From positions 1 through 64,000 of the forward strand of contig NZ_FOQD01000006.1 in NCBI RefSeq assembly GCF_900113665.1: a stretch of 64,000 bases of DNA, written 5' to 3'. The notes below the pieces were generated by a model. That model had not been told where the DNA came from, ran no database searches, and saw only the letters and a program-made list of their open reading frames with translations. Numbering within the stretch: the first letter of the stretch is position 1; each line of letters opens with the position of its first letter. Positions 37,787 to 46,577 of the stretch are shown piece after piece. Position numbers and translations under genes: made by a program. The stretch is from Planctomicrobium piriforme (lineage in GTDB: Bacteria > Planctomycetota > Planctomycetia > Planctomycetales > Planctomycetaceae).

Positions 37787-39571
37787 ATGTCGATCGTCGT
37801 TCAGAAGTTCGGGGGGACCAGCGTCGCCACCGCCGAGAAAATTCGGGCTGCCGCACAACGGGCCGTCAACACGAAACGGGCCGGCCATCAGGTCGTCATG
37901 GTGGTCTCTGCTCGCGGACATAAAACCGACGAGCTGGTTCGTCTGGCGGAAGAAGTTTCCGCCAAACCCTCCACCCGTGAAATGGACATGCTCCTCTCGA
38001 CCGGCGAGCAGGAAGCAGTCGCCCTTGTCGCCATGGCGATTCACGGACTCGGTGAAAAAGCCGTCAGCCTCACCGGCGGGCAGATCGGGATCGTCACCGA
38101 CTCGACCTATTCCAAAGCCCGGATTCGCTCGATCTCCAACGACCGCATCAAGGGGCACCTGAATGCCGGCGAAATCGTGGTCGCCTGCGGCTTTCAGGGG
38201 ATCGACGACGACTTCAATATCACCACACTCGGCCGCGGCGGCAGTGACACCACCGCCACTGCGCTGGCTGCGGCGCTCGAAGCCGATGAATGTGAGATCT
38301 ACACCGACGTGGAAGGGGTCTTTACCACCGACCCCCGCGCCGTGTCAGCCGCCCGTAAGGTCTCCGAGATTTCTTACGATGAAATGCTCGAGCTCGCCAG
38401 TCTCGGGGCAGGGGTGATGCACTCCCGCTCGATCGAGTTCGCCAAGAAGTTCCGCGTCCCGCTCCGCGTGCGGCCGTCATTCAATAACAACGCCGGCACG
38501 CTGATTTCCAATCGCAGCGAAGATCGCGTCGTGACCGGCCTGGCGATGGCGAAAAATGAAGCCCGCGTGACGCTCGGCGATCTCCCCGATCAACCCGGCG
38601 TGATGAAAACCATCTTCACGAACATGTCCGCCCGGAAAATTCCGATCGACATGGTGATTCAGAACGTCGCCGTGAGCGGCAAGGCAGAAGTGACGTTCAC
38701 CGTACCGGAAGGGGATCTCGCGGAAACCCTCACCGCTGCCGAAGCGGCCGTGAAAGAGCTGGGGGCCGGGTTTGTTCGCAGCGGGACGCATGTGTCGAAG
38801 GTTTCCGCGGTCGGCAGCGGCATGCTGACTCACTCGGGCGTCGCGGCCCAGATGTTCAAATCACTATCGGATCAGAAGATCAACCTGGAGATGATCACCA
38901 CCAGCGAGATCAAGATTTCTGTCCTCGTCGACCGCAGCCGCTGCGATGACGCACTGCTGGCCGTGCATCGCGGTTTTCAACTGGAGCAGAGTACGGCCGT
39001 CGCCCCGGCGATCGGCGCCGGACAGGTCGCCACCGCGCGAGCCAGCGGACCGGAGAACGCCGACCGGCTGGAAGCGGTCGTCAGCCGACTCGCCAGCATG
39101 GAAGACATCGTCGTCAGCGAAGTGCTGCTCGACGAAACCCAGGCCCGGGTGTCGGTCCACAATATTCCCGACGTCCCCGGCTCCTGCACTCGCATCTTCA
39201 CCGCCGTGGCGAACGGAGAAGTGGTGGTCGACATGATCGTGCAAAACGTCAGCCACAGTGGTCAGGCCCAGGTGTCGATGACCGTTCCCCGCACACAACT
39301 CGAACACTGCCTGAAAGTCCTCAAGACCTGCATTGCCGACTGGTCCGGCGCAACGATCACCTCAGAACCGGCAATTGCCAAGCTGAGCGTCGCTGGCATT
39401 GGACTGCGGACCCACACCGGCGTGGGGGAACGTCTATTCCGCGCCCTCGCCGATGCAGGCATCAACATCCAGATGATCAACACCAGCGAAATCCGGATGA
39501 GCGTCGTCGTCGCGACCAACCAGGGCCCGCAGGGGTATGCAGCGCTGAAGCAGGCTTTTCATTTGGAATAG
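37787..39571 (+). CDS. lysC: Aspartate kinase with four ACT domains
   Basis: A 594-residue enzyme phosphorylating aspartate, first step of lysine, threonine and methionine synthesis. The kinase domain (1 to about 255) has VVQKFGGTSVAT, STGEQEAVALVA, GFQGID and TLGRGGSDTTATALAAAL, then YTDVEGVFTTDPR. Residues about 265-420 and 445-590 each contain two ACT domains (DQPGVMKTIFTNMSARKIPIDMVIQNV, SGVAAQMFKSLSDQKINLEMITTSEIKISVLV, VPGSCTRIFTAVANGEVVVDMIVQNV, TGVGERLFRALADAGINIQMINTSEIRMSVVV), a duplicated regulatory pair also known from cyanobacterial aspartate kinases. Feedback inhibition by lysine or threonine is expected. Confidence 0.96.
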   Translation: MSIVVQKFGGTSVATAEKIRAAAQRAVNTKRAGHQVVMVVSARGHKTDELVRLAEEVSAKPSTREMDMLLSTGEQEAVALVAMAIHGLGEKAVSLTGGQIGIVTDSTYSKARIRSISNDRIKGHLNAGEIVVACGFQGIDDDFNITTLGRGGSDTTATALAAALEADECEIYTDVEGVFTTDPRAVSAARKVSEISYDEMLELASLGAGVMHSRSIEFAKKFRVPLRVRPSFNNNAGTLISNRSEDRVVTGLAMAKNEARVTLGDLPDQPGVMKTIFTNMSARKIPIDMVIQNVAVSGKAEVTFTVPEGDLAETLTAAEAAVKELGAGFVRSGTHVSKVSAVGSGMLTHSGVAAQMFKSLSDQKINLEMITTSEIKISVLVDRSRCDDALLAVHRGFQLEQSTAVAPAIGAGQVATARASGPENADRLEAVVSRLASMEDIVVSEVLLDETQARVSVHNIPDVPGSCTRIFTAVANGEVVVDMIVQNVSHSGQAQVSMTVPRTQLEHCLKVLKTCIADWSGATITSEPAIAKLSVAGIGLRTHTGVGERLFRALADAGINIQMINTSEIRMSVVVATNQGPQGYAALKQAFHLE

Positions 39572-39591
39572 TGAAGCATCGGCAATTCGCC

Positions 39592-40002
39592 TTATTCGGC
39601 TCGCGATTTCAGTTTCTTTTGAATGACGATTTTCCGCCGCCCCTGTCCCAGGTCGCGGACTGTCACTCCTTCCAGCTTGATGGCCGGGAGACCGACCGTC
39701 TGGCAGACCACATCGGGGTGCTCGGTGAAAATCTGAATGAGACGTTTCGAAGCATCTGACGGCCGGCGACTTCCCTGTTCCCAGCTCTGCACCGTTTTTG
39801 TCGAGACGTTCAGCATCTTGGCGAAGACCGCCTGTGACATCGCCGCCGTCTCACGCAATGCCACCAGCGTCGATGAGTCGATTTCCGGCGGATCATCAGG
39901 GATTTCGACCGTGCGCAGGTTGAGTTCCCCTTTGGAAAAGGCGATCCCCTCCTGCACGCCGAGCTGCAGTCGTTCGAACAGTGATTTGCGAGTTGTCGTC
40001 AT
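39592..40002 (-). CDS. HigA/NadS-like XRE-family regulator without an adjacent toxin
   Basis: A 136-residue DNA-binding protein. The HTH spans about residues 48-95 (LVALRETAAMSQAVFAKMLNVSTKTVQSWEQGSRRPSDASKRLIQIF), the form seen in antitoxins of the HigA/NadS group. The ATG at 40000-40002 has an AGGA ribosome-binding site. A 6-bp arm palindrome lies 31 bp upstream (separate entry). No RelE/HigB-type toxin frame is seen on either side: lysC ends 20 bp downstream and the spacer upstream is noncoding. The basic C-terminal 25 residues (VRDLGQGRRKIVIQKKLKSR) are unusual. Confidence 0.85.
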   Translation of the reverse strand: MTTTRKSLFERLQLGVQEGIAFSKGELNLRTVEIPDDPPEIDSSTLVALRETAAMSQAVFAKMLNVSTKTVQSWEQGSRRPSDASKRLIQIFTEHPDVVCQTVGLPAIKLEGVTVRDLGQGRRKIVIQKKLKSRAE

Positions 40003-40033
40003 GATCCTGGTTTCTGTTTGCAACGATATGTTA

Positions 40034-40048
40034 TCCCACATAGTGGGA
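40034..40048. promoter_or_regulatory. Palindromic operator candidate upstream of the HigA-like gene
   Basis: The sequence TCCCAC-ATA-GTGGGA is a perfect 6-bp-arm palindrome. It is 31 bp upstream of the start at 40002 and overlaps a TAACAT box on the minus strand that could be the -10 element. Antitoxin-type HTH proteins usually autoregulate from such sites; binding here is inference. Confidence 0.5.
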
Positions 40049-40303
40049 CACTTTGGAGATGACTTTACGGAACTCTCTAGTTTTTGGCGGGTGGTCAAAA
40101 CCTGTCGTTTCGGGTCGAGATGCCGACTGATCCACCCGGAATTCCCCGTCATTCGGCAGTGGACGCCCCGTTTCCCCCAACTCTGGGTAGCCGCTCGACG
40201 CGCGGCGCGTGATAATCTACCAGAGCCCTTTTCAGCTCCGGAGTGGCCGCCCGAACTGAGTTGCGGCTGCATTGTCTCCCGCCGCCCCGATACGGAACCG
40301 CTC

Positions 40304-41608
40304 ATGTCCACGGAAACCAAAACCGACATCGGCAGCTACTTCGTTTCCAACTATCCGCCGTTCTCGCAGTGGAAACGGGACTTTGTTCCCGAGTTTTATG
40401 AAACGCTCGACAGCCCGCCGGACCCGACGGTCCCGCTGGGGATGTACCTGCACATCCCGTTCTGCCGCAAGCGCTGCAAGTTCTGTTACTTCCGCGTTTA
40501 CATCCAGCAGAACGCCGACACGATCAAGCGGTACGTCGACACGCTCGACCGCGAAGTGCAACTGCTGAAAAACCGACCTGCCATCGCCGGCCGCGAACTG
40601 CAGTTTGTGTACTTTGGAGGAGGGACGCCGTCTTATCTCAGTGCGAAGCAACTGCGGCTGCTCCGCGACAAGCTCAGCGAATCGGTCTCGTGGGACACTG
40701 CCAAAGAAGTGACGTTCGAGTGCGAGCCCGGCACGCTCAGTCTCGAAAAAGTGCAGACGCTCAAAGACATCGGTATCACCCGCGTCTCACTGGGAGTCGA
40801 AAACTTCAACGACGCGATTCTGGAAGAGAACGGCCGCGCACATCTCTCGCCCGAAATTGATCGTGCCTACGGCTGGATTCAACAGGTCGGCTTTCCACAG
40901 GTGAACATCGACCTCATCGCCGGCATGGTCGGCGAGACCGATGAGAACTGGCACGCCTGCGTCGAACGCGCCCTGTCGATGCAGCCTGACAACCTCACCG
41001 TCTACCAGATGGAACTCCCCTGGAATACCGTCTATTCCAAAGAGATGCTGACGGGCGGCCTCGAATCCCCCGTCGCCGACTGGCCGACGAAACGCCGCTG
41101 GGCCAGCGAAGCAATCGACTATTTCATGGCCGCAGGCTACGAACTCTCCAGCGGTAACGAACTGGTGAAAAGCCGCGCGACCGACAAGTTCCACTACCGC
41201 GATAACCTGTTCCGCGGCAGCGATATTCTGGCCGTCGGCGTCTCCTCCTTCGGGCATCTGCAGGGGGTGCATTACCAGAACCAGGACGAACTCGAAGCCT
41301 ACATGAACACCGTCAATTCGGGCGAGCTGCCAGTGAAGCGGGCGCTCACTCCCACCCCCCATCAGCGTCTGATCCGCGAATGGATTCTGCAGATGAAAGA
41401 AGGGCGACTGAGCGCCGCGCCATTCCGCGAAAAGTTTGGCGTCGACCCCCTCGAAGAGTTCGCAGAACCATTGGCAAATCAACAACGGGCTGGTTACCTC
41501 GAAGTCGATGGCGATGAAGTCCGTCTCACCCGAAAAGGGCTCCTCCAGGTCGACAGCCTGCTGACCGAGTACTTCGAAGAGCAGCACCGCGAAGTTCGGT
41601 ATACATGA
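40304..41608 (+). CDS. HemN/HemW-family radical SAM protein
   Basis: A 434-residue radical SAM protein. The [4Fe-4S] motif is in HIPFCRKRCKFCYF (CxxxCxxC, about residues 52-59), followed by FVYFGGGTPSYLSAKQL (SAM-binding GGGTP) and ITRVSLGVENFNDAIL. The C-terminal region (LIREWILQMKEGRLSAAPFREKFG) matches the HemN C-terminal helical domain. Homologues are oxygen-independent coproporphyrinogen oxidases or HemW heme chaperones; which applies is unclear because HemN-specific residues were not checked. The ATG at 40304 is chosen; the frame is open upstream without homology. Confidence 0.9.
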   Translation: MSTETKTDIGSYFVSNYPPFSQWKRDFVPEFYETLDSPPDPTVPLGMYLHIPFCRKRCKFCYFRVYIQQNADTIKRYVDTLDREVQLLKNRPAIAGRELQFVYFGGGTPSYLSAKQLRLLRDKLSESVSWDTAKEVTFECEPGTLSLEKVQTLKDIGITRVSLGVENFNDAILEENGRAHLSPEIDRAYGWIQQVGFPQVNIDLIAGMVGETDENWHACVERALSMQPDNLTVYQMELPWNTVYSKEMLTGGLESPVADWPTKRRWASEAIDYFMAAGYELSSGNELVKSRATDKFHYRDNLFRGSDILAVGVSSFGHLQGVHYQNQDELEAYMNTVNSGELPVKRALTPTPHQRLIREWILQMKEGRLSAAPFREKFGVDPLEEFAEPLANQQRAGYLEVDGDEVRLTRKGLLQVDSLLTEYFEEQHREVRYT

Positions 41609-41655
41609 ATCGTTGAAGGTTGAGGGTTTAAGGTTGAGAGGATCAGTCGGCTGCC

Positions 41656-42198
41656 ATGTTGATGACGTTTGAATCCGGCTCGCTTGAGGAGACCGTTCGG
41701 TTCGGTCGGGTGCTGGCCGATTGCCTAAAAGCCGGTGACGTTGTCGCGCTGATTGGAAATCTGGGGGCGGGGAAGACGCATCTCGTCCAGGCGATTGCCG
41801 AAGGGCTGGGAGTCTCTGCCGAGGACGTTCACAGCCCGACGTTTGTTCTCATTCAGGAGTACGACGCCCGACTCCCCATCTGTCATATCGATGCCTATCG
41901 GTTGAACGACATCGATGAGTTTCTCGAACTGGGGGCCGATGAACTGGTCGGCGGCGACTGTGTCGCACTGATCGAATGGGCCGACCGCGTCGCGGAAGTT
42001 CTCCCCCGCGACCGCTTGACCGTCGAGCTCACCGCCACCGGCGAAAATGCCCGCCGCCTCGACATCTCCGGCTCCGGCGCGCGGAGCAACGCCATCGTCG
42101 AAGCATTAACGTCGCGACTTGATCGCTCATGTTTCACCACGGAGTCACGGAGACATGGAGAAGAAGGAACCACGAAAAAAACGAAAGACACGAAATAA
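41656..42198 (+). CDS. tsaE: tRNA threonylcarbamoyladenosine biosynthesis ATPase TsaE
   Basis: A 180-residue P-loop ATPase of the t6A37 tRNA modification complex. It has the Walker A GNLGAGKTHL (about residues 32-41), the SPTFVLIQEY motif, HIDAYRL and LIEWADRV. The domain ends near residue 155. The last 20 or so residues (from TTESRRHGEE on) are encoded by a dispersed noncoding repeat (family A) that has replaced the original 3' end, so the true stop may have been lost. A second in-frame ATG lies at 41662. Confidence 0.94.
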   Translation: MLMTFESGSLEETVRFGRVLADCLKAGDVVALIGNLGAGKTHLVQAIAEGLGVSAEDVHSPTFVLIQEYDARLPICHIDAYRLNDIDEFLELGADELVGGDCVALIEWADRVAEVLPRDRLTVELTATGENARRLDISGSGARSNAIVEALTSRLDRSCFTTESRRHGEEGTTKKTKDTK

Positions 42199-42293
42199 TT
42201 CATCGAATTTCGTTGTGGTGCCTAAAAGAACAAAGATCAGCGGGTTGAGTCCTTCCTCAATTCCTTTCGTGTCTTTCGTTTTTTTCGTGGTTC
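42136..42293. repeat. Family A repeat with a perfect 29-bp inverted pair
   Basis: The left copy (42136-42195) runs CACCACGGAGTCACGGAGAC and ends in an A-rich part; its 42167-42195 segment is an exact reverse complement of 42265-42293 (29 bp, including a run of seven A or T). The loop is 69 bp. The left copy overlaps the end of tsaE. A similar copy, in the other orientation, is at 61602-61640. Confidence 0.75.
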
Positions 42294-42343
42294 AATTTTC
42301 TGGTTTCCTGTGTCTCGGCGTTGATTCTCAAACTTCACAGGTC

Positions 42344-42384
42344 ATCGCTTCATTTCGGATTTCGTGCTTCGGATTTCGAAATGA
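42344..42384. repeat. Family B repeat fragment
   Basis: A short piece with CGGATTTCGTGCTTCGGATT, the reverse complement of the AATCCGAAGCACCAAATCC-type sequence found at 44560-44620. It lies upstream of the xylulokinase gene. Confidence 0.45.
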
Positions 42385-42479
42385 CCTCATCACGGTATCG
42401 ATGATTCGAACAAGCCCCCAGAAATTGCTACGCTGCCGGTGACGACAAGCCAATTCTTTTCTGCGAGGCGACGGGCTCC

Positions 42480-44015
42480 ATGAGCGTTTATCTCGGCATC
42501 GATATCGGTACCAGCGGCACCAAGACTCTGGCGGTACGGGAAGACGGAGAAATTCTGGCCTCGGCGACGTTTGAATACCCGCTGTCGAACCCGCAACCCG
42601 GCTGGTCGGAGCAGAATCCCGAAGACTGGTGGACCGCTTCCGCCGACGGCGTTCAGGCAGTCTTGCAGCAGGGGAAGATCACCCCTGAGAGCGTCCGCGG
42701 CATCGGCCTCTCCGGTCAAATGCACGGCAGCGTCTTTCTCAACAAGCAGCAACAGGTGATTCGTCCGGCACTGCTCTGGAACGACCAGCGGACTGCCCTC
42801 GAGTGCCAGGAAATCGAGTCGCGAGCCGGAGGACGGGCGGCGCTGATCGAGATGGTCGCCAACCCGGCACTGACCGGTTTTACCGCCCCGAAAATCCTGT
42901 GGCTGCGGAATCACGAACCGAAACACTACGAACAACTGACGCAGGTGCTGCTTCCCAAGGATTACGTCCGCTTCCGGCTCACCGGCGAGTATGCCACGGA
43001 AGTCAGCGACGCCTCAGGCACGCTGTTGCTGGATGTCCGCCACCGCTGCTGGAGCCAGGCGCTGCTGAGCCGCCTGGAGATTGATCCCGCACTGCTGCCG
43101 AAGGTTTATGAATCCGAAGAAGTCAGCGGGCATCTTTCCGCCAGCGCCGCCAAACGCCTCGGCCTGCCCGCCGGGGTTCCGGTGGTCGGCGGGGGAGGGG
43201 ATCAGGCGGCCGGCGCGGTCGGTAACGGCATCGTCTCGCGGGGTGTGATCTCGGCGACGCTGGGGACAAGCGGGGTCGTATTCGCCCATAGCGACGAAGT
43301 GCAGATTGATCCCGATGGGCGGCTGCATACGTTCTGCCACGCCGTGCGGGGCAAGTGGCATGTGATGGGCTGCGTCTTGTCGGCGGGCGGCAGCCTGCAA
43401 TGGTATCGCAATCAACTCGGACAGCCGGAGAAGGCGACCGCCGAGGCAATGGGAGTCGATCCCTACGTCTTGCTCAATGCCGAAGCCGCACAGGCCCCCG
43501 CCGGTTCCGAAGGGCTCTTCTTTCTCCCCTACCTGACGGGAGAACGCTCGCCGCTCAACGATCCCCATGCCCGGGGAGCCTGGATCGGGCTCACCTGGCG
43601 TCACGGCCGGCCGCACCTGGTCCGCTCGGTCATGGAGGGAGCCACGTTCGCCATGCGGGACTGCCTGGAAGTGACCAAGGAAATGCAGATTCCGGTGGGC
43701 GAAATTCGCGTGTCCGGCGGCGGAGCCCGCAGTCCGTTCTGGCGGCAATTACAGGCGGACATCTACGGGCAGCCGGTCTCGACAATCAATGCCGAACAGG
43801 GGCCTGCCTATGGAGTGGCTCTGCTCGCCGCGGCCGGCACCGGGGCCTACAAGGATGTGGTCGAAGCCTGTCAGGCGACAATTCGAGTCGTTTCCCAAAC
43901 TCCCCCAGACGCGACGGCAAAAGCGCGTTATGATGCCGCGTATCCGGTCTACAGGCAGTTGTATCGTTCGCTGAAGAACGACTTCCCGAAGATCGAAGCC
44001 CTGGTGACCGGCTGA
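42480..44015 (+). CDS. xylB: Xylulokinase
   Basis: A 511-residue FGGY-family kinase that phosphorylates D-xylulose. The ATP-binding start VYLGIDIGTSGTKTLAV, the GLSGQMHGSV motif and QPGWSEQNPEDWW are typical of xylulokinases; the catalytic Asp is in VVGGGGDQAAGAVGNG. The late signature is VSGGGARSPFWRQLQADIYGQPV. The gene stands 12 bp ahead of the HYExAFE gene on the same strand, which suggests co-transcription. No xylose isomerase is in the window. Confidence 0.95.
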   Translation: MSVYLGIDIGTSGTKTLAVREDGEILASATFEYPLSNPQPGWSEQNPEDWWTASADGVQAVLQQGKITPESVRGIGLSGQMHGSVFLNKQQQVIRPALLWNDQRTALECQEIESRAGGRAALIEMVANPALTGFTAPKILWLRNHEPKHYEQLTQVLLPKDYVRFRLTGEYATEVSDASGTLLLDVRHRCWSQALLSRLEIDPALLPKVYESEEVSGHLSASAAKRLGLPAGVPVVGGGGDQAAGAVGNGIVSRGVISATLGTSGVVFAHSDEVQIDPDGRLHTFCHAVRGKWHVMGCVLSAGGSLQWYRNQLGQPEKATAEAMGVDPYVLLNAEAAQAPAGSEGLFFLPYLTGERSPLNDPHARGAWIGLTWRHGRPHLVRSVMEGATFAMRDCLEVTKEMQIPVGEIRVSGGGARSPFWRQLQADIYGQPVSTINAEQGPAYGVALLAAAGTGAYKDVVEACQATIRVVSQTPPDATAKARYDAAYPVYRQLYRSLKNDFPKIEALVTG

Positions 44016-44027
44016 GCGAACTCAGAG

Positions 44028-44525
44028 ATGGCCAAGCGGTGTAACCATTACGACGTCGCCTTTGAAGAGCTGTTGCGGCTCTTGCGGCGGCCGTACGTCT
44101 CGGTGAACGAAAACCGACGGGCGCTGTTTCGTGATGCCTCCCTGAAATCGATGGACTTCATCGTCTATTCCCGCCAGTCACCCAACCTCCTCGTCGACGT
44201 GAAGGGCCGCCGGCTCGCCCCCCGTTCACAGGCGTGGGACAGTTGGACGATGGAAGACGATATCAGCAGTCTGATGCAGTGGGAAAACGTCTTTGGAAAC
44301 GGTTTTCGGGCGATGCTGGTCTTCGCCTACGACGTCACCGCCCCCCGCGCTCCGGAGCAGCATTCGCTCACCTGGGAACTGCTCGGCCGCAGGTATGCCT
44401 TTTACGGCGTCTGGGCTCGCGATTACGCGGAAGTGATGCAATCCCATTCCCCGAGTTGGCACACGGTGAACCTCCCCTCGCCCGAATTCCGCAAACTCCG
44501 CCAGCCGCTGCTCGACGTCCTGTAG
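44028..44525 (+). CDS. HYExAFE family protein
   Basis: A 165-residue protein of a family I know from planctomycetes, named for an N-terminal HYExAFE motif; here it reads HYDVAFEELL. It also contains SLKSMDFIVYS, NLLVDVKGRR (a D-x-K element reminiscent of PD-(D/E)xK nuclease folds) and WELLGRRYAFYGVWARDY. The Lys in DVKGRR and the acidic residue in MDFIVY would fit such a fold, but nuclease activity is inference. It follows the xylulokinase gene by 12 bp. Confidence 0.85.
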   Translation: MAKRCNHYDVAFEELLRLLRRPYVSVNENRRALFRDASLKSMDFIVYSRQSPNLLVDVKGRRLAPRSQAWDSWTMEDDISSLMQWENVFGNGFRAMLVFAYDVTAPRAPEQHSLTWELLGRRYAFYGVWARDYAEVMQSHSPSWHTVNLPSPEFRKLRQPLLDVL

Positions 44526-44863
44526 AGAATGTCCTGCGATTGACCCAGCGCGGCTGCGTTCAAAACTTCAAATCCGAAGCACCAAATCCGAAACAAATCC
44601 CAAAGTTCAAAATCCAAAACAGACAAGCGGGAATTGTCGCGACCCTGCTCGGTTCCACTGTCGACCTGATTTTTTCGTGTGATTCGTTTGTTTCGTGGTT
44701 AAATTCTCCCTGCGTCAAATACTCCGTGGTCACGTCCGCAACTGTCCCGGATGCCGAGTTCTCCTGAAACTCGCTTTTCAAATGCGGTCGAACAACTGAC
44801 AATCGTGGGTGCGGAGAGATCACAGCCGACGAAATGACGACATGAACCTGGACTGACGCATTT
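44526..44863. other. 338-bp spacer made largely of repeats
   Basis: No gene is supported. A family B copy (44560-44620) and a family A fragment (44671-44701, TTTCGTGTGATTCG, then TTTCGTGGTTAA) fill the first half. The second half is the presumed promoter of the small membrane protein. Confidence 0.5.
44560..44620. repeat. Family B repeat (AAATCC-rich)
   Basis: A 61-bp AT-rich tract with CAAATCCGAAGCACCAAATC and CAAAATCCAAAAC. It resembles the left half of the element at 49736-49863. It lies after the HYExAFE gene; a family A fragment follows at 44671-44701. Confidence 0.55.
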
Positions 44864-45073
44864 ATGGGCCGTTCGCACCACATTCGTACCTGGGGACTGG
44901 GACTTGCTCTGGCCTGGAGCCTGGCCGGGCTGACGGTCTCTGCGCAGGACACGCCGCCGCCAGCACCTGCTCCGCAAGGGCCGACGAAATCCCTGTGGGT
45001 CGACGGCGGCATTACCGTCGCCATGATCGGACTGGCGCTGTTCGTCGTCTGCCGCAACAGCAATCGCAACTGA
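44864..45073 (+). CDS. Small exported single-span membrane protein
   Basis: A 69-residue protein. The N-terminus is a signal peptide (TWGLGLALAWSLAGLTVSAQD), followed by a Pro/Ala linker (TPPPAPAPQGPTKS) and one transmembrane helix (GGITVAMIGLALFVVCRNSNRN) ending just before the C-terminus. Small proteins with this layout are common in planctomycetes. The function is unknown. A ketoacyl synthase gene starts 84 bp downstream on the same strand. Confidence 0.75.
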   Translation: MGRSHHIRTWGLGLALAWSLAGLTVSAQDTPPPAPAPQGPTKSLWVDGGITVAMIGLALFVVCRNSNRN

Positions 45074-45157
45074 CGTGTCGACAAATCGGTCGCCAGCCTG
45101 GCCTATCTCTGATCGCCGCGGCAGGCCCAACCCGGAAAAAACTGCAAAGGCGTCGCT

Positions 45158-46387
45158 GTGAGTCGCGTGCGCGTCGCCATCACCGGCGTCGGGATGGTCA
45201 CCCCCTTCGGAACGAACCGCACCGAGTCCTGGCAGGGACTCGTCTCTGGGAAAAGCGCCGTCCGCTGGATCGATGAAGGCCTGCCAGGCGCCGGCAACCT
45301 GCCTCCCGTTAAGAACCTCCCGCGACCGTTCGGAGGAGTCGTGCCCTGGCAACCAGAGGGCGGCGGGCGGCTGATTCCGTTCGCCCGACGTGCTGCCGCG
45401 GAAGCAGTCTCTCAGGCTCGACTGGATCGCAATCAACTGCGGAGCGCCGCGTGCGTCATCGGCGCCAGCAAGATCGAGATGGCACATTATGACCTGCTCT
45501 GTAAGTCGCCGGACGCACTCGCGGCGGAAATGACCCCGTGGGATGTGCTTTCCACGGCGGCGCCCGCCCAATTCGTGGCAGCGGATTTCAACTGCAGGGC
45601 AGGGGCAATCTCCCCGGTCGCAGCCTGCGCCACAGGGCTGATTTCTCTCATTCAGGCGGCCATGCTGATTCGCAGCGGCCACTGCGAAGTCGTCCTGGCA
45701 GGCAGCACCGATGCCGGCCTCCACGCGGGATTGCTCGCCTCGTATCGTCGGCTGGGAGTCCTCGCCAAGCCGGGGAACGATCCGGCCGGCGCGTGCCGCC
45801 CGTTTGATCGCACCCGGGCAGGCTTCGCGGTCGGGGAAGGTGCCGCGGTCCTGGTTCTTGAGTCATGGGAGCATGCCGTCGCGCGCGGAGGACCCATACT
45901 CGCCGAATGGGTCGACGGCCGTTTCGCGAGCGACCCCTCAGGTTTGACGCTGGTCGACGAAGCGGGGGAACCCCTATCACATCTGATCGCCGCCCTGCTG
46001 GCGGCCAACGAAATCCAGCCGAAGGAGATCTCGGCGGTGAGCGTGCACGGGACGGCCACCCGACTGAACGACCAGGCGGAAGCGGCGGCGCTCAACCGCA
46101 TCTTCGGCTCTCTCCAGCGTCCGCTGCCAGCCTTCGGGATCAAGGGGGCGATCGGGCATCTGATGGGGGGCGCGGGGGCGGTTGAGACGGCGGCTTCGGT
46201 CTTGAGCCTGGTCGAGCAGACGTTGCTGCCCACCTGCAACCATTCCCTGCCTGACGAAACGGGTTGCCTCGAATTCGATTCCAGAATTCGGGAAAGACGA
46301 CTGCAATCCATTCTGAAAGTTTCGTTAGGTTTTGGAGGCCATGTAGCGGCCGCGGTGCTGCGGCAATCTAGGAAATTGCCTGATTGA
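45158..46387 (+). CDS. Beta-ketoacyl-ACP synthase (KAS I/II-type)
   Basis: A 409-residue condensing enzyme of fatty-acid or polyketide synthesis. The start is GTG (MSRVRVAITGVGMVTPFG). The catalytic triad is Cys157 (SPVAACATGLISL), His297 (VSVHGTATRLND) and His334 (GAIGHLMGGAGAVE). The usual HGTSTPLND reads HGTATRLND, so it is a divergent paralogue and not necessarily the housekeeping FabF. No acyl carrier protein or ketoreductase is adjacent. Confidence 0.92.
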   Translation: MSRVRVAITGVGMVTPFGTNRTESWQGLVSGKSAVRWIDEGLPGAGNLPPVKNLPRPFGGVVPWQPEGGGRLIPFARRAAAEAVSQARLDRNQLRSAACVIGASKIEMAHYDLLCKSPDALAAEMTPWDVLSTAAPAQFVAADFNCRAGAISPVAACATGLISLIQAAMLIRSGHCEVVLAGSTDAGLHAGLLASYRRLGVLAKPGNDPAGACRPFDRTRAGFAVGEGAAVLVLESWEHAVARGGPILAEWVDGRFASDPSGLTLVDEAGEPLSHLIAALLAANEIQPKEISAVSVHGTATRLNDQAEAAALNRIFGSLQRPLPAFGIKGAIGHLMGGAGAVETAASVLSLVEQTLLPTCNHSLPDETGCLEFDSRIRERRLQSILKVSLGFGGHVAAAVLRQSRKLPD

Positions 46388-46577
46388 GTGAATCCTGCTC
46401 AAAAACGCGCCACTACAACCATCGCATGCGATACACATTCTCCATCTTACCAACTTGACACTCGTCCGAGTCTGAGTACTTTCGGTCTGTCCCATCAGAG
46501 CCTTTCGATGTCGTAGGGCTCTTCAAAGTGAAAAAAGTGTGGGCCACCTTATTCACCTACAGTGAGGAGACAGGGCT

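Noticed and set aside
40050..40303. A toxin partner for the HigA-like gene in the upstream spacer
   Set aside because: The only frame there is low complexity and lacks RelE/HigB features; it includes the operator itself.
44735..44760. TGTCCCGGATGCC looks like the arm of the 80-bp elements
   Set aside because: Only nine bases match and there is no inverted partner within 100 bp.
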